Shown one piece after another: positions 18,150 through 26,850 of a DNA stretch of 64,000 nucleotides (position 1 is its first letter; every line of letters begins with the position of its first letter). Position numbers and translations under genes: made by a program. The DNA lies in NCBI RefSeq assembly GCF_014649815.1, contig NZ_BMTT01000017.1, forward strand, positions 81,424 through 145,423, given 5' to 3'. The notes beneath the pieces were generated by a model that saw nothing but the letters and a program-made list of their open reading frames with translations, was not told where the DNA came from and ran no database searches. Source of the stretch: Streptomyces mutabilis. GTDB lineage: Bacteria; Actinomycetota; Actinomycetes; Streptomycetales; Streptomycetaceae.

Positions 18150-18510
18150 GTGAGTCTCGACGTGGAAGTGGTCGTCCGTGGGCCGAACGGGGAGTTCGAC
18201 GTGCGTCGACACTTGAGGGAGCCAACGACTCGGCCGGGTCCGAGTCTCGACGCCGGCAGGTGTGGGGGTCTCAGGCGGTGCGTTCGCCGGGCGCCCGCTT
18301 CCTTCCGATGCTCGGCAGGGAGTGGGAGGAGGTCGCGCCGGAGGACCTGCCGCTCCTGCTGGACGAGGTCCTCCGGCCGTGCGCCCACCGGTAGGTGATC
18401 GGCGCCGCGGTGGGAGTGCGCCCGGGTACGACCGGCGACCGCCTGGACGACATCGAGGCGGCGACGCCGCATGCCCGGCACATCGGTGCCGGGGTCCTCA
18501 TCCGGTGGCC
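18150..18510 (+). pseudogene. Decayed small cytoplasmic protein gene (frameshift plus in-frame stop)
   Basis: Reading from the GTG at 18150 gives MSLDVEVVVRGPNGEFDV. The frame is then lost, and a second frame continues as EGANDSAGSE...RRQVWGSQAVR...LPMLG...EDLPLLLDEVL to a TAG at 18392-18394. The same frame resumes after the TAG with VIGAAVGVRPGTTGDRLDD, IEAATPHARHIGAGV and LIRW. These pieces in order resemble, from memory, a Streptomyces hypothetical family of about 110-120 residues beginning MSLDV and ending near GAGVVIW. A single frameshift between 18200 and 18220 and one nonsense codon (for example CAG to TAG) would explain the state. The 3' end is approximate. The function of the intact family is unknown. 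Confidence 0.55.
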
Positions 18511-18523
18511 GGAGCCCGGCACA

Positions 18524-18565
18524 CCGCCGCCCCCGGTCCGAACGGTGACGGACCGGGGGCGGCGG
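18524..18565 (-). terminator. Terminator after glcP
   Basis: A 17-bp perfect stem, CCGCCGCCCCCGGTCCG (18524-18540) with its complement at 18549-18565 and an 8-nt loop, lies about 60 nt past the glcP stop. Confidence 0.65.
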
Positions 18566-18626
18566 ACGGTACGGGGAGAGGGGCAGCGGGGACTTGGCCC
18601 GTCTCCCCGGGTTCGGGGTCGGGCGG

Positions 18627-20045
18627 TCAGCCCATCTCCTCCAGGGCCTTGCCCTTCGTCTCCTTCACGAACTTCAGGACGAAGGGGATGGAGAGCGCGG
18701 CGAAGATCGTGTAGATCACGTAGGTGCCGGACAGGTTCCACTCGGCCAGCGACGGGAAGCTCGCGGTGATGGCCCAGTTGGCGATCCACTGCGCTGCGGC
18801 GGCCACGCCCAGCGCGGCGGCACGGAGCCGGTTCGGGAACATCTCGCCGAGGAAGACCCAGACGACCACGCCCCAGGACAGGGCGAAGAAGAGCACGAAC
18901 AGGTGGGCGGCGATCAGCGCGACCCAGCCCTGCGTGGCCGGGAGCTTGCCGTCGACCAGGTCGAAGGAGAAGGCCCAGGCCTCCAGCGCCAGACCGATGA
19001 CCATGCCGACCGAGCCGATGATGGCCAGCGGCTTGCGGCCGACGCGGTCGACGAAGATCATCGCGATCACGGTGCCGACGATGTTGATGATCGATGTCGT
19101 GAACGAGTAGAAGAACGACTGGGTCGGGTCGACGCCGACCGACTGCCACAGCGTCGAGGAGTAGTAGAACGCGACGTTGATGCCGACGAACTGCTGGAAG
19201 ACCGACAGGCCGATACCGATCCAGACGATCGGCTTGAAGAAGAAGCTGCCGCCGAGCAGGTCCTTGAAGGAGGACTTCTCCTCGCGGTGCATCGCGTGCT
19301 CGATCTCGGCGACGCGGGCGTCGAAGTCCACGTCCTTGCCCTCGACCTCTTCGAGGATCTGCTTGGCGCGCTCGTGCTTGCCGACCGAGACCAGGAAGCG
19401 GGGGGACTCCGGAATGGCGAAGGAGAGCAGCCCGTAGAGGATGGCCGGGATGACCATGACGCCGAGCATGACCTGCCAGGCCTCCAGGCCCATCAGCTCA
19501 CCGCGCTGGTCGCCGCCGGCGGCGTTCAGCAGACCCCAGTTGACCAGCTGCGAGACGGCGATGCCGATGACGATCGCGGCCTGCTGGAAGGAACCGAGCC
19601 GGCCGCGGTAGGCGGGCGGTGAGACCTCGGCGATGTAGGCGGGGCCGATGACCGAGGCCATGCCGATGGCGAAGCCGCCGATGACGCGCCACATGGCCAG
19701 GTCCCACAGTGCAAAGGGCAGTGCGGAGCCGACGGCGCTGACGGTGAAGAGGATGGCCGCGATCTGCATGCAGCGGATGCGGCCGATGCGGTCGGCGATG
19801 CGGCCAGCGGTCGCCGCGCCGATGGCACAGCCGATCAGCGCGATGGCGATGACCTGGGCCAGCACCGCGGAACCGACGTCGTAGCGGTCCCGGATGGCCT
19901 CGACCGCGCCGTTGATCACGGAACTGTCGTAGCCGAAGAGGAAACCGCCCATCGCGGCCGCCGCCGCGATGAAGATGACGTGCCCGAGATGTTCGGGGTG
20001 AGCCGTCCTGGCTCCTGATGTGGATGCCTGCGATGTGCTGGCCAC
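18627..20045 (-). CDS. glcP: Glucose permease GlcP (MFS sugar-porter family)
   Basis: The 472-residue protein has twelve predicted membrane helices and sugar-porter signatures: GGFLFGYDSSVINGA in TM1, DRIGR loops, PESPRFLVSVGKHERA after TM6, QQFVGINVAFYYSS in TM7 and DRVGRKPL. The GTG at 20045 is preceded by GAGGAG. It is the type of the major glucose:H+ symporter of Streptomyces, whose uptake feeds glucose kinase. It is transcribed alone from the promoter at 20137-20164, with an operator-like palindrome at the expected transcription start. Confidence 0.9.
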   Translation of the reverse strand: MASTSQASTSGARTAHPEHLGHVIFIAAAAAMGGFLFGYDSSVINGAVEAIRDRYDVGSAVLAQVIAIALIGCAIGAATAGRIADRIGRIRCMQIAAILFTVSAVGSALPFALWDLAMWRVIGGFAIGMASVIGPAYIAEVSPPAYRGRLGSFQQAAIVIGIAVSQLVNWGLLNAAGGDQRGELMGLEAWQVMLGVMVIPAILYGLLSFAIPESPRFLVSVGKHERAKQILEEVEGKDVDFDARVAEIEHAMHREEKSSFKDLLGGSFFFKPIVWIGIGLSVFQQFVGINVAFYYSSTLWQSVGVDPTQSFFYSFTTSIINIVGTVIAMIFVDRVGRKPLAIIGSVGMVIGLALEAWAFSFDLVDGKLPATQGWVALIAAHLFVLFFALSWGVVVWVFLGEMFPNRLRAAALGVAAAAQWIANWAITASFPSLAEWNLSGTYVIYTIFAALSIPFVLKFVKETKGKALEEMG

Positions 20046-20124
20046 GTGTACTCCTCGGGCTACCGGCAACGCTGCCGGGGTGGTTCGCCTTCGAGGTGCC
20101 ATTGAAAGGGACCTGAAGGTAAAA

Positions 20125-20134
20125 GCAACGTTGC
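20125..20134. promoter_or_regulatory. Palindromic operator GCAACGTTGC at glcP
   Basis: This 10-bp perfect palindrome is of the kind bound by LacI-family repressors. It begins 3 nt downstream of the proposed -10, covering the predicted glcP start point, so binding would block initiation. Confidence 0.5.
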
Positions 20135-20136
20135 AG

Positions 20137-20164
20137 AGACTATGCCTTCAAGTTTCGAAGTCAA
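20137..20164 (-). promoter_or_regulatory. Candidate glcP promoter
   Basis: On the minus strand TTGACT (20164-20159) and TAGTCT (20142-20137) are separated by 16 nt, a good fit to the principal sigma-factor consensus. The expected start lies near 20130, about 85 nt upstream of the GTG. The spacer contains TTCAAG-like sequence (20146-20160). Confidence 0.55.
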
Positions 20165-20209
20165 TAGGTCGAGAGGTGTGAGTTTGGAGATGCGTTGACG
20201 GGATACTCG

Positions 20210-20222
20210 TTCAAGACTTGAA
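20210..20222. repeat. TTCAAG-A-CTTGAA palindrome upstream of glcP
   Basis: Perfect 6-bp arms around one base lie about 46 nt upstream of the -35. A related TTCAAG recurs at 20148-20153 inside the promoter, suggesting a second regulator with two sites. Confidence 0.4.
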
Positions 20223-20250
20223 GTAAGTGCCGCTTACCAGGCCAAGTGAA

Positions 20251-23200
20251 CTAACGCAGCCGCTGGCTGATGACCTTCGACACACCGTCGCCCTGCATGG
20301 ACACGCCGTACAGCGCGTCGGCGACCTCCATCGTGCGCTTCTGGTGCGTGATCACGATCAGCTGCGAGGCCTCCTGCAGTTCCTGCATGATCCGGATCAG
20401 CCGCTGGAGATTGGTGTCGTCGAGCGCCGCCTCGACCTCGTCCATGACGTAGAAGGGGCTGGGCCGCGCCTTGAAGATCGACACCAGCATCGCCACGGCG
20501 GTCAGCGAGCGCTCCCCGCCCGAGAGCAGCGAGAGCCGCTTGACCTTCTTGCCCGGGGGCCGGGCCTCGACGTCCACGCCCGTGGTGAGCATGTTGTCGG
20601 GGTCGGTGAGGATCAGTCGCCCCTCACCGCCCGGGAACAGGCGGCTGAAGACGCCCTCGAACTCCCGGGCCGTGTCCCGGAAGGCCTCGGTGAAGACCTG
20701 CTCGACGCGCTCGTCGACCTCCTTGACGACCTGGAGCAGGTCGGCGCGGGTCTTCTTCAGGTCCTCCAGCTGCTCGCTGAGGAACTGGTGCCGCTCCTCC
20801 AGCGCCGCGAACTCCTCCAGAGCCAGCGGATTGACCTTGCCGAGCTGCTGGTAGGCGCGCTCGGCGGCCTTCAGTCGCTTCTCCTGCTCGGCGCGGACGA
20901 AGGGCCGCGGGCGGTTGCGCGGGTGCTCGGGATCCTCGGGGAGCACCTCGCCCTCGGCGGGGGGCGAGGGCGGCACCATCTGATGGGGGCCGTAGTCGGC
21001 CGCGAGCCCCGCCGGTTCCACACCGAGCTCCTCCAGCGCCTTGGTCTCCAGCTGCTCGATGCGCAGCCGCTTCTCGGCGCCGAGTACCTCGCCCCGGTGG
21101 ACTGAATCCGTCAACTTGTCGAGCTCCGCCTTGAGGTCGCGCCCGGCGGTGCGCGCGGCGGTCAGCTCCTGCTCCCGCCGGGCCTTGGCGGCCTCCGCCG
21201 CGATGCGCTCCTCGTCGGCACGGGTCAGGGAGACCTCTACGTGCGCGAGCAGCTGCCGGGCGCCGGCGGCGACCGCCTCGGCGACGTTGGCCTCGTGGCG
21301 GAGCCTGGCCCGGCGCTGTTCGGCACGCGCGCGTGCCTCACGTTCGGCGCGGGCGGCCCGGTCCAGGGAGTCGGCGCGTCCGGCGAGGCCCTTGACCCGC
21401 TCCTCGTGGGTACGGGCCTGGAGCCGGGCCTCCATCTCCGTCTGGCGGGCGTTGGCCCCGTCGGCGGCGAGCCGGTCCCGTACGGAGGTGTCGGGCTCCT
21501 CCTCGACCGGCATCTCCTCGGCCACGGCGAGCCGCTCGGCCAGCTCCTCGACCTCCCTGAGCGCCTTGTCCAGCGCTTCCTGCGCCCGCGCGGCCGCGGC
21601 GGCGGACCGTTCCGCCTCACCGGCGGCGCCCCGCGCCTGGCCCGCGAGCCGCCCGAGCTGCTGGGCGACGGCCGACTTCTCGCGATCGGCGGCCCGGCGC
21701 CGCTCCCCCAGCTCCTCGACGAGCGCGGCGCGCTCCCGGCGCCGCTCGACGGCCGCGGTCTGCGCTCCGGCCAGTTCCTCGCACCGCACGCCCAGCTCCG
21801 CCAGCTCGGCGGCGGCCTGGTCCACGGACGCCTGCACCTCCAGCAGGCTGGGCGCCCCGGCCGACCCGCCCTGCGCGAAGTACGCGCCCAGCAGGTCGCC
21901 GTCGGCGGTGACGGCGGTCAGCTCCGGGTGGGCGTAGACCAGGTCCTCGGCGTCCTCCAGGGTCGCGACCACGACGATCCCGCGCAGCAGCCGCCGTACC
22001 GCGGGCATCAGCTCGGCCGGGCCCCGGACCAGGTCGGCGGCGTACCGCGGCCCGCCGCTCGGGCGCTCTTCGGCTGCGTCGTCGGGGGCGCCGGCGAGCA
22101 GCAGGGCGGCCCGGCCGGCGTCCTGCTTGCGCAGCAGGCGGATGGCCTCGGCGGCGGCCGCCGGGGAGGTGACGGCGAGGGCGTCGGCGGCGGCGCCGAA
22201 GGCGGTGGCCAGGGCGACCTCGTGGCCGGGCGTCACGGTGAGGAGTCCGGCGGCCGGGCCGAGCAGGCCGGTGAGCCGGTCCTTGGCGGCGAGCACCGCG
22301 CCGGTGCCGTCCTTGCGGCGCAGCCCGAGGGCGAGGGCCTCGTGGCGGGCCTGTGTCGCCGCGCGCTCGCGTTCCGCCGCGGTGGCCGCCTCGCGGGCCG
22401 CGCTGAGGGCGGCCTCCGCCTCGGCCAACTGCCGTTTGGCAGTCTCGTGCCGTTCGGCGAGTTCCTGGTCCTCGGCGTCGAGGCCGTCGACCTCGGCCTG
22501 AAGCGCCTCGTACTCCTCCTGTGCGGCAGCGGCCCGTTCCCGGGACTCGTCCCGTGCTTCGGCCAGCCGCTCGATCTCGGCCTGGGCCGCGGCGGCGCGG
22601 GAGCGGGCGGCGCCGACCTGGCCGCTGAGCCGGGCCAGTCCCTCACGGCGGTCGGCGATGGCGCGGGCGGCGTCCTTGAGGCGGCGCTCCTCCTGGGCCA
22701 GCTCGCGTTCGAGTTCCGCGCGGTGGGCGACCGTGTCCTCCAGGGCGCGTTCGGCCGCCTCCAGGGCCGCTTCGAGTTCCGCCTCCTGCTCGCGGACGCG
22801 GGCGGCCTCGCGCTCCAGCTCCTCCGGGTCCCGGCCACGGCGCTCCTCGGGGGGCGCGGAGGTGGCGCTCTTCACTCGCGCATCGGCCAGCGAGATCGTG
22901 CCGCGCACCCGCTCGGCGAGCTGGGACAGCTCGTACCACGTCTGCTGGGCACGCTGGAGACGCGGGGTGAGCCGGCGGACCTCGTCCTCCAGGTCCGTCT
23001 CACGGCGCAGTGCCTTGCCCAGTTCCCGCTCGGCGGCCTCCTTGCGCTCCTTCAGCGCGGCCTCGTCGGCGATCTCGGCCCGCAGCGCCTCGCGCAGTCG
23101 TACGAGGTCGTCGGCGAGGAGGCGCAGTCGCGCGTCCCGGAGGTCGGCCTGGATGACGGCGGCCCGGCGCGCGACGGCGGCCTGGCGGCCGAGCGGCTTG

Positions 23201-23805
23201 AGCTGGCGGCGCAGCTCGTCCGTCAAATCCTGCACCCGGGCGAGGTTGGCCTGCATCGCGTCGAGCTTCCGGAGCGCCTTCTCCTTGCGCTTGCGGTGCT
23301 TGAGGACACCGGCGGCCTCCTCGATGAAGGCGCGGCGGCCCATCGGATCGGCGTGCAGGACGGAGTCGAGCTGACCCTGTCCGACGATGACGTGCATCTC
23401 GCGGCCGATGCCGGAGTCGGAGAGCAGTTCCTGGATGTCGAGGAGGCGGCATGTGTCGCCGTTGATCTGGTACTCGCTGCCGCCGTTGCGGAACATGATC
23501 CGCGTGATGGTGACCTCGGCGTACTCGATGGGCAGGGCCCCGTCGGAGTTGTCGATGGTCAGCGACACCTCGGCCCGGCCGAGCGGCGGGCGGCCGGTGG
23601 TGCCGGCGAAGATGACGTCCTCCATCTTGCCGCCGCGCAGCGACTTGGCGCCCTGTTCGCCCATGACCCAGCTGAGCGCGTCCACGACGTTGGACTTGCC
23701 CGAGCCGTTGGGACCGACCACGCAGGTGATGCCCGGCTCGAACCGGAGGGTGGTCGCCGAGGCGAACGACTTGAACCCGCGCAGGGTCAGGGCCTTCAGG
23801 TGCAC
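20251..23805 (-). CDS. smc: Chromosome partition protein SMC
   Basis: The 1184-residue protein has the SMC layout: N-terminal ATPase half with Walker A GPNGSGKS (residues 31-38) after HLKALTLRGFKSF, a long coiled coil, a hinge roughly in the middle (GPAAGLLTVTPGHEVALATAFG), the returning coil, and a C-terminal half with signature LSGGERSLTAVAML near 1091 and Walker B YVMDEVEAALDD. It condenses chromosomes with ScpA/ScpB, important in multi-chromosome aerial hyphae at sporulation. The GTG at 23805 fits the family start. It is monocistronic; the downstream glcP has its own promoter. Confidence 0.97.
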   Translation of the reverse strand: MHLKALTLRGFKSFASATTLRFEPGITCVVGPNGSGKSNVVDALSWVMGEQGAKSLRGGKMEDVIFAGTTGRPPLGRAEVSLTIDNSDGALPIEYAEVTITRIMFRNGGSEYQINGDTCRLLDIQELLSDSGIGREMHVIVGQGQLDSVLHADPMGRRAFIEEAAGVLKHRKRKEKALRKLDAMQANLARVQDLTDELRRQLKPLGRQAAVARRAAVIQADLRDARLRLLADDLVRLREALRAEIADEAALKERKEAAERELGKALRRETDLEDEVRRLTPRLQRAQQTWYELSQLAERVRGTISLADARVKSATSAPPEERRGRDPEELEREAARVREQEAELEAALEAAERALEDTVAHRAELERELAQEERRLKDAARAIADRREGLARLSGQVGAARSRAAAAQAEIERLAEARDESRERAAAAQEEYEALQAEVDGLDAEDQELAERHETAKRQLAEAEAALSAAREAATAAERERAATQARHEALALGLRRKDGTGAVLAAKDRLTGLLGPAAGLLTVTPGHEVALATAFGAAADALAVTSPAAAAEAIRLLRKQDAGRAALLLAGAPDDAAEERPSGGPRYAADLVRGPAELMPAVRRLLRGIVVVATLEDAEDLVYAHPELTAVTADGDLLGAYFAQGGSAGAPSLLEVQASVDQAAAELAELGVRCEELAGAQTAAVERRRERAALVEELGERRRAADREKSAVAQQLGRLAGQARGAAGEAERSAAAAARAQEALDKALREVEELAERLAVAEEMPVEEEPDTSVRDRLAADGANARQTEMEARLQARTHEERVKGLAGRADSLDRAARAEREARARAEQRRARLRHEANVAEAVAAGARQLLAHVEVSLTRADEERIAAEAAKARREQELTAARTAGRDLKAELDKLTDSVHRGEVLGAEKRLRIEQLETKALEELGVEPAGLAADYGPHQMVPPSPPAEGEVLPEDPEHPRNRPRPFVRAEQEKRLKAAERAYQQLGKVNPLALEEFAALEERHQFLSEQLEDLKKTRADLLQVVKEVDERVEQVFTEAFRDTAREFEGVFSRLFPGGEGRLILTDPDNMLTTGVDVEARPPGKKVKRLSLLSGGERSLTAVAMLVSIFKARPSPFYVMDEVEAALDDTNLQRLIRIMQELQEASQLIVITHQKRTMEVADALYGVSMQGDGVSKVISQRLR

Positions 23806-23963
23806 GCCGCCGGACTCTACCTTTCGCGGCTGTCTCACTCCATGAACCGGTGAACCGCCGCGGTTTCACGGGTGAACGTGCAGGGCACATCAGACGTTGA
23901 AGAGGGTGAAAGGATGCGCGGGGCAGGGCCGGACGGCGGAGGCGCTGGGACGGGGGAAGAAAG

Positions 23964-23985
23964 AAGGGACGCCGAAGCGTCCCTT
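23964..23985 (-). terminator. Terminator after the coiled-coil microprotein gene
   Basis: AAGGGACGC (23964-23972) and GCGTCCCTT (23977-23985) form a perfect stem with tetraloop CGAA (TTCG in the minus-strand transcript). On the minus strand it is followed by a pyrimidine/T-rich run, giving a good intrinsic terminator. Confidence 0.75.
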
Positions 23986-24058
23986 GCAGACTCTGACACT
24001 GGAGCGGTGGTACGGGTGGGCCCGACCACTGCCGTGTCGTAGTGGAGCGATGCAGTGA

Positions 24059-24271
24059 TCAGGTGAGCGCAGGCTCCGCCTGGTGTGCGTCAACGCTCTC
24101 CATGCTCTCCATGATCCTGTTGTGAGAAGCGGCAGCCGCCAGCGCGTCCTTCTCCGCCTGGATTCGTCCGAGTTCGGATTCCAGGTCCTGGACACGCTGC
24201 TGGAGCCGTCGCATCTCGGCGAGGAGTCGCGGGTCGGAGCCGCCGACGTAACCGAGAAGCGCCTTTGCCAT
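24059..24271 (-). CDS. Small coiled-coil protein of unknown function
   Basis: The 70-residue protein starts MAKALLGYVGGSDPRLLAEM, with GGAGGACC upstream of the ATG at 24271. Residues 17-48 (RRLQQRVQDLESELGRI) show heptad spacing and should form a coiled coil; the C-terminus is short and polar. The opening MAKALLGYVGG is one I recognise as conserved across actinobacteria, but no function is known to me. It has its own promoter candidate and terminator. A role as an adaptor or dimerising partner is speculation. Confidence 0.75.
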   Translation of the reverse strand: MAKALLGYVGGSDPRLLAEMRRLQQRVQDLESELGRIQAEKDALAAAASHNRIMESMESVDAHQAEPALT

Positions 24272-24650
24272 GATGGATGGTCCTCCACAATGAGTGACCG
24301 ACCGAAGCGGTTTGGGTCGTGTAGGAATAGCACCCGCGGTGCTTGGCACTATGGAGTTTTTCCTGCCGTTCAACCATGCCAAACAGCTAAGGTGCGCGGG
24401 GCTTTCAGCGTCTCACCAAAAAGTTTGACGGTCAACACGATCACGCCCCGTATCGGCGGGCACCCGGGGGCACGCGGCACGGAAACGGCGGCGCGGCGAC
24501 TCCTGCGGGCCCCTGGGGGCGTGGCGATCATCCTGGGGCGGGAGCCTGCCACGAGGACCCCGTTCCTGGCAACCACCTGCTCCTTTTCTCTTCGAGTCGT
24601 CCCCCGCGAGCCCCGCGCCGGTCACCGCGGCTCGCCCGACCGGCCCGGCG
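24272..24650. other. Intergenic region upstream of the coiled-coil microprotein
   Basis: These 379 bp separate the microprotein gene from acyP (both minus strand). They contain the promoter at 24346-24373, a small inverted repeat AGCACC-n3-GGTGCT at 24329-24343 in the microprotein leader, and no convincing gene in the GC-rich remainder. Confidence 0.45.
24346..24373 (-). promoter_or_regulatory. Candidate promoter of the coiled-coil microprotein
   Basis: On the minus strand TTGAAC (24373-24368) and TAGTGC (24351-24346) are 16 nt apart, about 75 nt upstream of the ATG. Confidence 0.4.
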
Positions 24651-24932
24651 TCAGCGAATGGCGAAGCCCTCGTAGCCGCCGCGCGGTGTGTCCCAGATCT
24701 CGGTGACGCCGTCAACGCACCCGGGCGTGTCGTCACCGCGCAGCCACTCCAGGAGTCCCTCGCAGCGCTCCCTCGGGCCCTCCGCGACGACCTGGACCCG
24801 CCCGTCGGCCAAATTGAGAGCAAAACCACTCATCCCGCCGAGTTCCAGGGCCCTCGCCCGCGTGAACCAGCGGAAACCCACACCCTGGACCTGTCCGCGC
24901 ACCCACGCGACCAGCCGCACATCCTCGCTCAT
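24651..24932 (-). CDS. acyP: Acylphosphatase
   Basis: The 93-residue enzyme hydrolyses carboxyl-phosphate bonds of acyl phosphates. The signature [16 protein letters not shown] is complete, with catalytic Arg21 and Asn40 ([13 protein letters not shown]) in place. The length is normal for the family. It is a single gene on the minus strand between the microprotein and a divergent CAP-domain gene; the ATG at 24932 is clear. The physiological substrate is not known in most bacteria. Confidence 0.93.
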   Translation of the reverse strand: MSEDVRLVAWVRGQVQGVGFRWFTRARALELGGMSGFALNLADGRVQVVAEGPRERCEGLLEWLRGDDTPGCVDGVTEIWDTPRGGYEGFAIR

Positions 24933-25119
24933 GGGTGCAAGCTAACCAGTCAATGTCTCGCCGGACACTTCACCCCCTTGCGCCATGCGGTACCGTCCCC
25001 ACCCAATGAATCGCACCTGAAACTCACTCGAACGTGTGAGTTCCGTGTTGATCATGAGGACGCGTCGACCGCTAGGACACGTCCCGCGTCAGGACCGCGA
25101 GGACGAGGAAGGCCAGAAC

Positions 25120-26310
25120 ATGGGACGCCACCGACGCTCCGCCGCCGGCAGCGCCGCCACGGGCCGTGCCGCGGGGGGCCGGCCGACGGACGGTACGACG
25201 GGACGGACCGGCGAACCGCTCGCTCCGGGCGACCGCTCCACGATGGGTGTCGCGCCCTACCTGAACCCCGAGGCGTACGCCGAGGCTCGCGCGAAGAGTG
25301 ACGCCTACCTGTTCGCGCCGGACGACGCGGACGGCGGCGAGGGCGACGGCCGGCCGCAGGCCGGCCGCACTGTTCCCTTCCCGAGCGACGGGTACAGCCC
25401 CGACGAGGGCACCCGGCGCGCGGGGACCCGCCGACGGCGCCGGAAAAAGGCCGCCCCGGTCCGTACGGGCCTGCTCGGGGTCTCCGCCGCGGTCGCCATC
25501 GGTACGGTGGCGGTGGCCACGGGCGCGGTACCCGGCCTCGACAACTACCGCATCGGCGGCAGCAGCAGCGGCGGAGACCGGGTGCAGGCCCAGGACGTCC
25601 CGACCAACACCCCGTCCGGGCTGGGCGGTACCTCCGGCAGTGCCGAGGCCGGCCGGGGCGGCGACACCGCCACCGGCCGCGGCACCGACCGGTCGTCCGC
25701 ACCGTCCTCCACGGAAGCCTCGCCCTCAAAGCCCTCGTCTTCCCCGTCGTCCCCGCCCTCGGACGCGTCGCCCTCCCCCTCGGAGACGGCCTCAGAGCCC
25801 GCTGCCCCCGCCGAGACACCCTCGAAGACGAAGAAGCCGAAGACCACCCCCAGTACCAAGCCGAAGCCCACGCCCTCGCGTCCGGCCACCGAGGACTCGC
25901 AGCGACCGAGCGCGCCCGCCGCGGCGTCGGAGCAGGCCGTCGCCGCGGCCCAGGTGCTCAACCTCGCCAACGTGGAGCGGGCGAAGGTCGGCTGCCGTCC
26001 ACTGGCCGCGAACAGCGCGCTCACCGGACTGGCCGAGGACTTCAGCCGGTCCATGGCCGAGCAGGGCTTCTTCGACCACACCGACCCCAGCGGCGCGACC
26101 CCCTGGGACCGCGCCGAGGCGGCCGGGATAAGCAACCTCGGCGGCGAGAACATAGCCCGCGGCCAGACCGACGCCCAGGCCGTGATGGACGCCTGGATGG
26201 ACAGCCCCGGCCACCGCGCCAACATCTTGAATTGCGACTTCCGCACCCTGGGTGTCGGCGTCCACTTCGGCTCGGGCGGCCCCTGGTGGACGCAGAACTT
26301 CGGCTACTGA
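25120..26310 (+). CDS. Membrane-anchored CAP-domain (SCP/PR-1, YkwD-like) protein
   Basis: The 396-residue protein begins MGRHRRSAAGSAATG (ATG at 25120 with GAGGAAGG 7 nt upstream; a frame continues upstream but with poor signals). A cytoplasmic region of about 110 residues precedes an RRRRKK stretch and one hydrophobic segment near residues 116-138. A long Ser/Pro/Lys-rich linker of a wall-spanning type follows, then a CAP domain from about 276 to the end: LNLANVERAKVGCRPL, MAEQGFFDHTDPSG, GGENIARGQ, DSPGHRANILNCDFRTLGVGV. The two cysteines probably pair. CAP domains in bacteria are extracellular with unknown, sometimes metal-dependent, roles. Confidence 0.82.
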   Translation: MGRHRRSAAGSAATGRAAGGRPTDGTTGRTGEPLAPGDRSTMGVAPYLNPEAYAEARAKSDAYLFAPDDADGGEGDGRPQAGRTVPFPSDGYSPDEGTRRAGTRRRRRKKAAPVRTGLLGVSAAVAIGTVAVATGAVPGLDNYRIGGSSSGGDRVQAQDVPTNTPSGLGGTSGSAEAGRGGDTATGRGTDRSSAPSSTEASPSKPSSSPSSPPSDASPSPSETASEPAAPAETPSKTKKPKTTPSTKPKPTPSRPATEDSQRPSAPAAASEQAVAAAQVLNLANVERAKVGCRPLAANSALTGLAEDFSRSMAEQGFFDHTDPSGATPWDRAEAAGISNLGGENIARGQTDAQAVMDAWMDSPGHRANILNCDFRTLGVGVHFGSGGPWWTQNFGY

Positions 26311-26382
26311 CCGCGCCGAGGAGCACTCACCCGCGCTCCGCGCGCCCTGCGGGGCAGCGCTGTGCTCACGTACGCTGGAGGT

Positions 26383-26787
26383 ATGTCGACCACGCAGGAG
26401 CGCACGGCGGAGCAGGACCTGCCGTACGACGTGTTCTCCCGGGCCTGTCCCTCGCGCGGCACTCTGGAGCACGTCACGGGGCGCTGGGGCGCGCTGACGC
26501 TCGGCGCGCTGTACGAGGGGTCCTTCCGCTTCAATGAGCTGCGGCGCCGCGTCGACGGCGTCAGCGAGAAGATGCTGGCCCAGACGCTGCACGCCCTGCA
26601 GCGCGACGGCCTGGTGCACCGAGAGGCCCAGCCGACCAACCCGCCGCGCGTGGACTACGAGCTCACGCCGCTGGGACACGAGGTGGCCGGGCGGCTGATC
26701 GCCCTCATCCAGTACCTGGAGGGGCGGATGGACGAGGTCCTCGCGGCGCGCGAGCGGTACGACGCGGAGCGGACGCCCGCGGTGTGA
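26383..26787 (+). CDS. HxlR-family winged-helix transcriptional regulator
   Basis: The 134-residue protein has the HxlR pattern: a conserved N-terminal cysteine in FSRACPSRGTLEHV, the GRWGALTLGALYEGSFRFNEL helix-turn-helix, VSEKMLAQTLHALQRDGLV and PPRVDYELTPLGHEV. HxlR proteins bind DNA as dimers and often sense thiol or electrophile stress through that cysteine. GGAGG precedes the ATG at 26383. Most family members sit divergent from the oxidoreductase they control; no such gene is present here, so the target is unknown. TACGCT just upstream could be the -10, implying a very short leader. Confidence 0.88.
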   Translation: MSTTQERTAEQDLPYDVFSRACPSRGTLEHVTGRWGALTLGALYEGSFRFNELRRRVDGVSEKMLAQTLHALQRDGLVHREAQPTNPPRVDYELTPLGHEVAGRLIALIQYLEGRMDEVLAARERYDAERTPAV

Positions 26788-26850
26788 CAGCCCGCGATGT
26801 GGTCGCTCGCGGTGTGATGGCTTGCTGTGTGGGCTCCCGCTGTCGATCGC

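Noticed and set aside
18138-18398. Intact short gene downstream of the NCS1 permease
   Set aside because: The frame from 18150 becomes Arg/Cys-rich after about 18 codons, and family-like sequence shifts to another frame, so it is better read as a pseudogene.
21241-23853. Long plus-strand open frame antisense to smc
   Set aside because: It mirrors the SMC coding frame, has Gly/Leu/Arg-rich composition without domains, and no ribosome-binding site.
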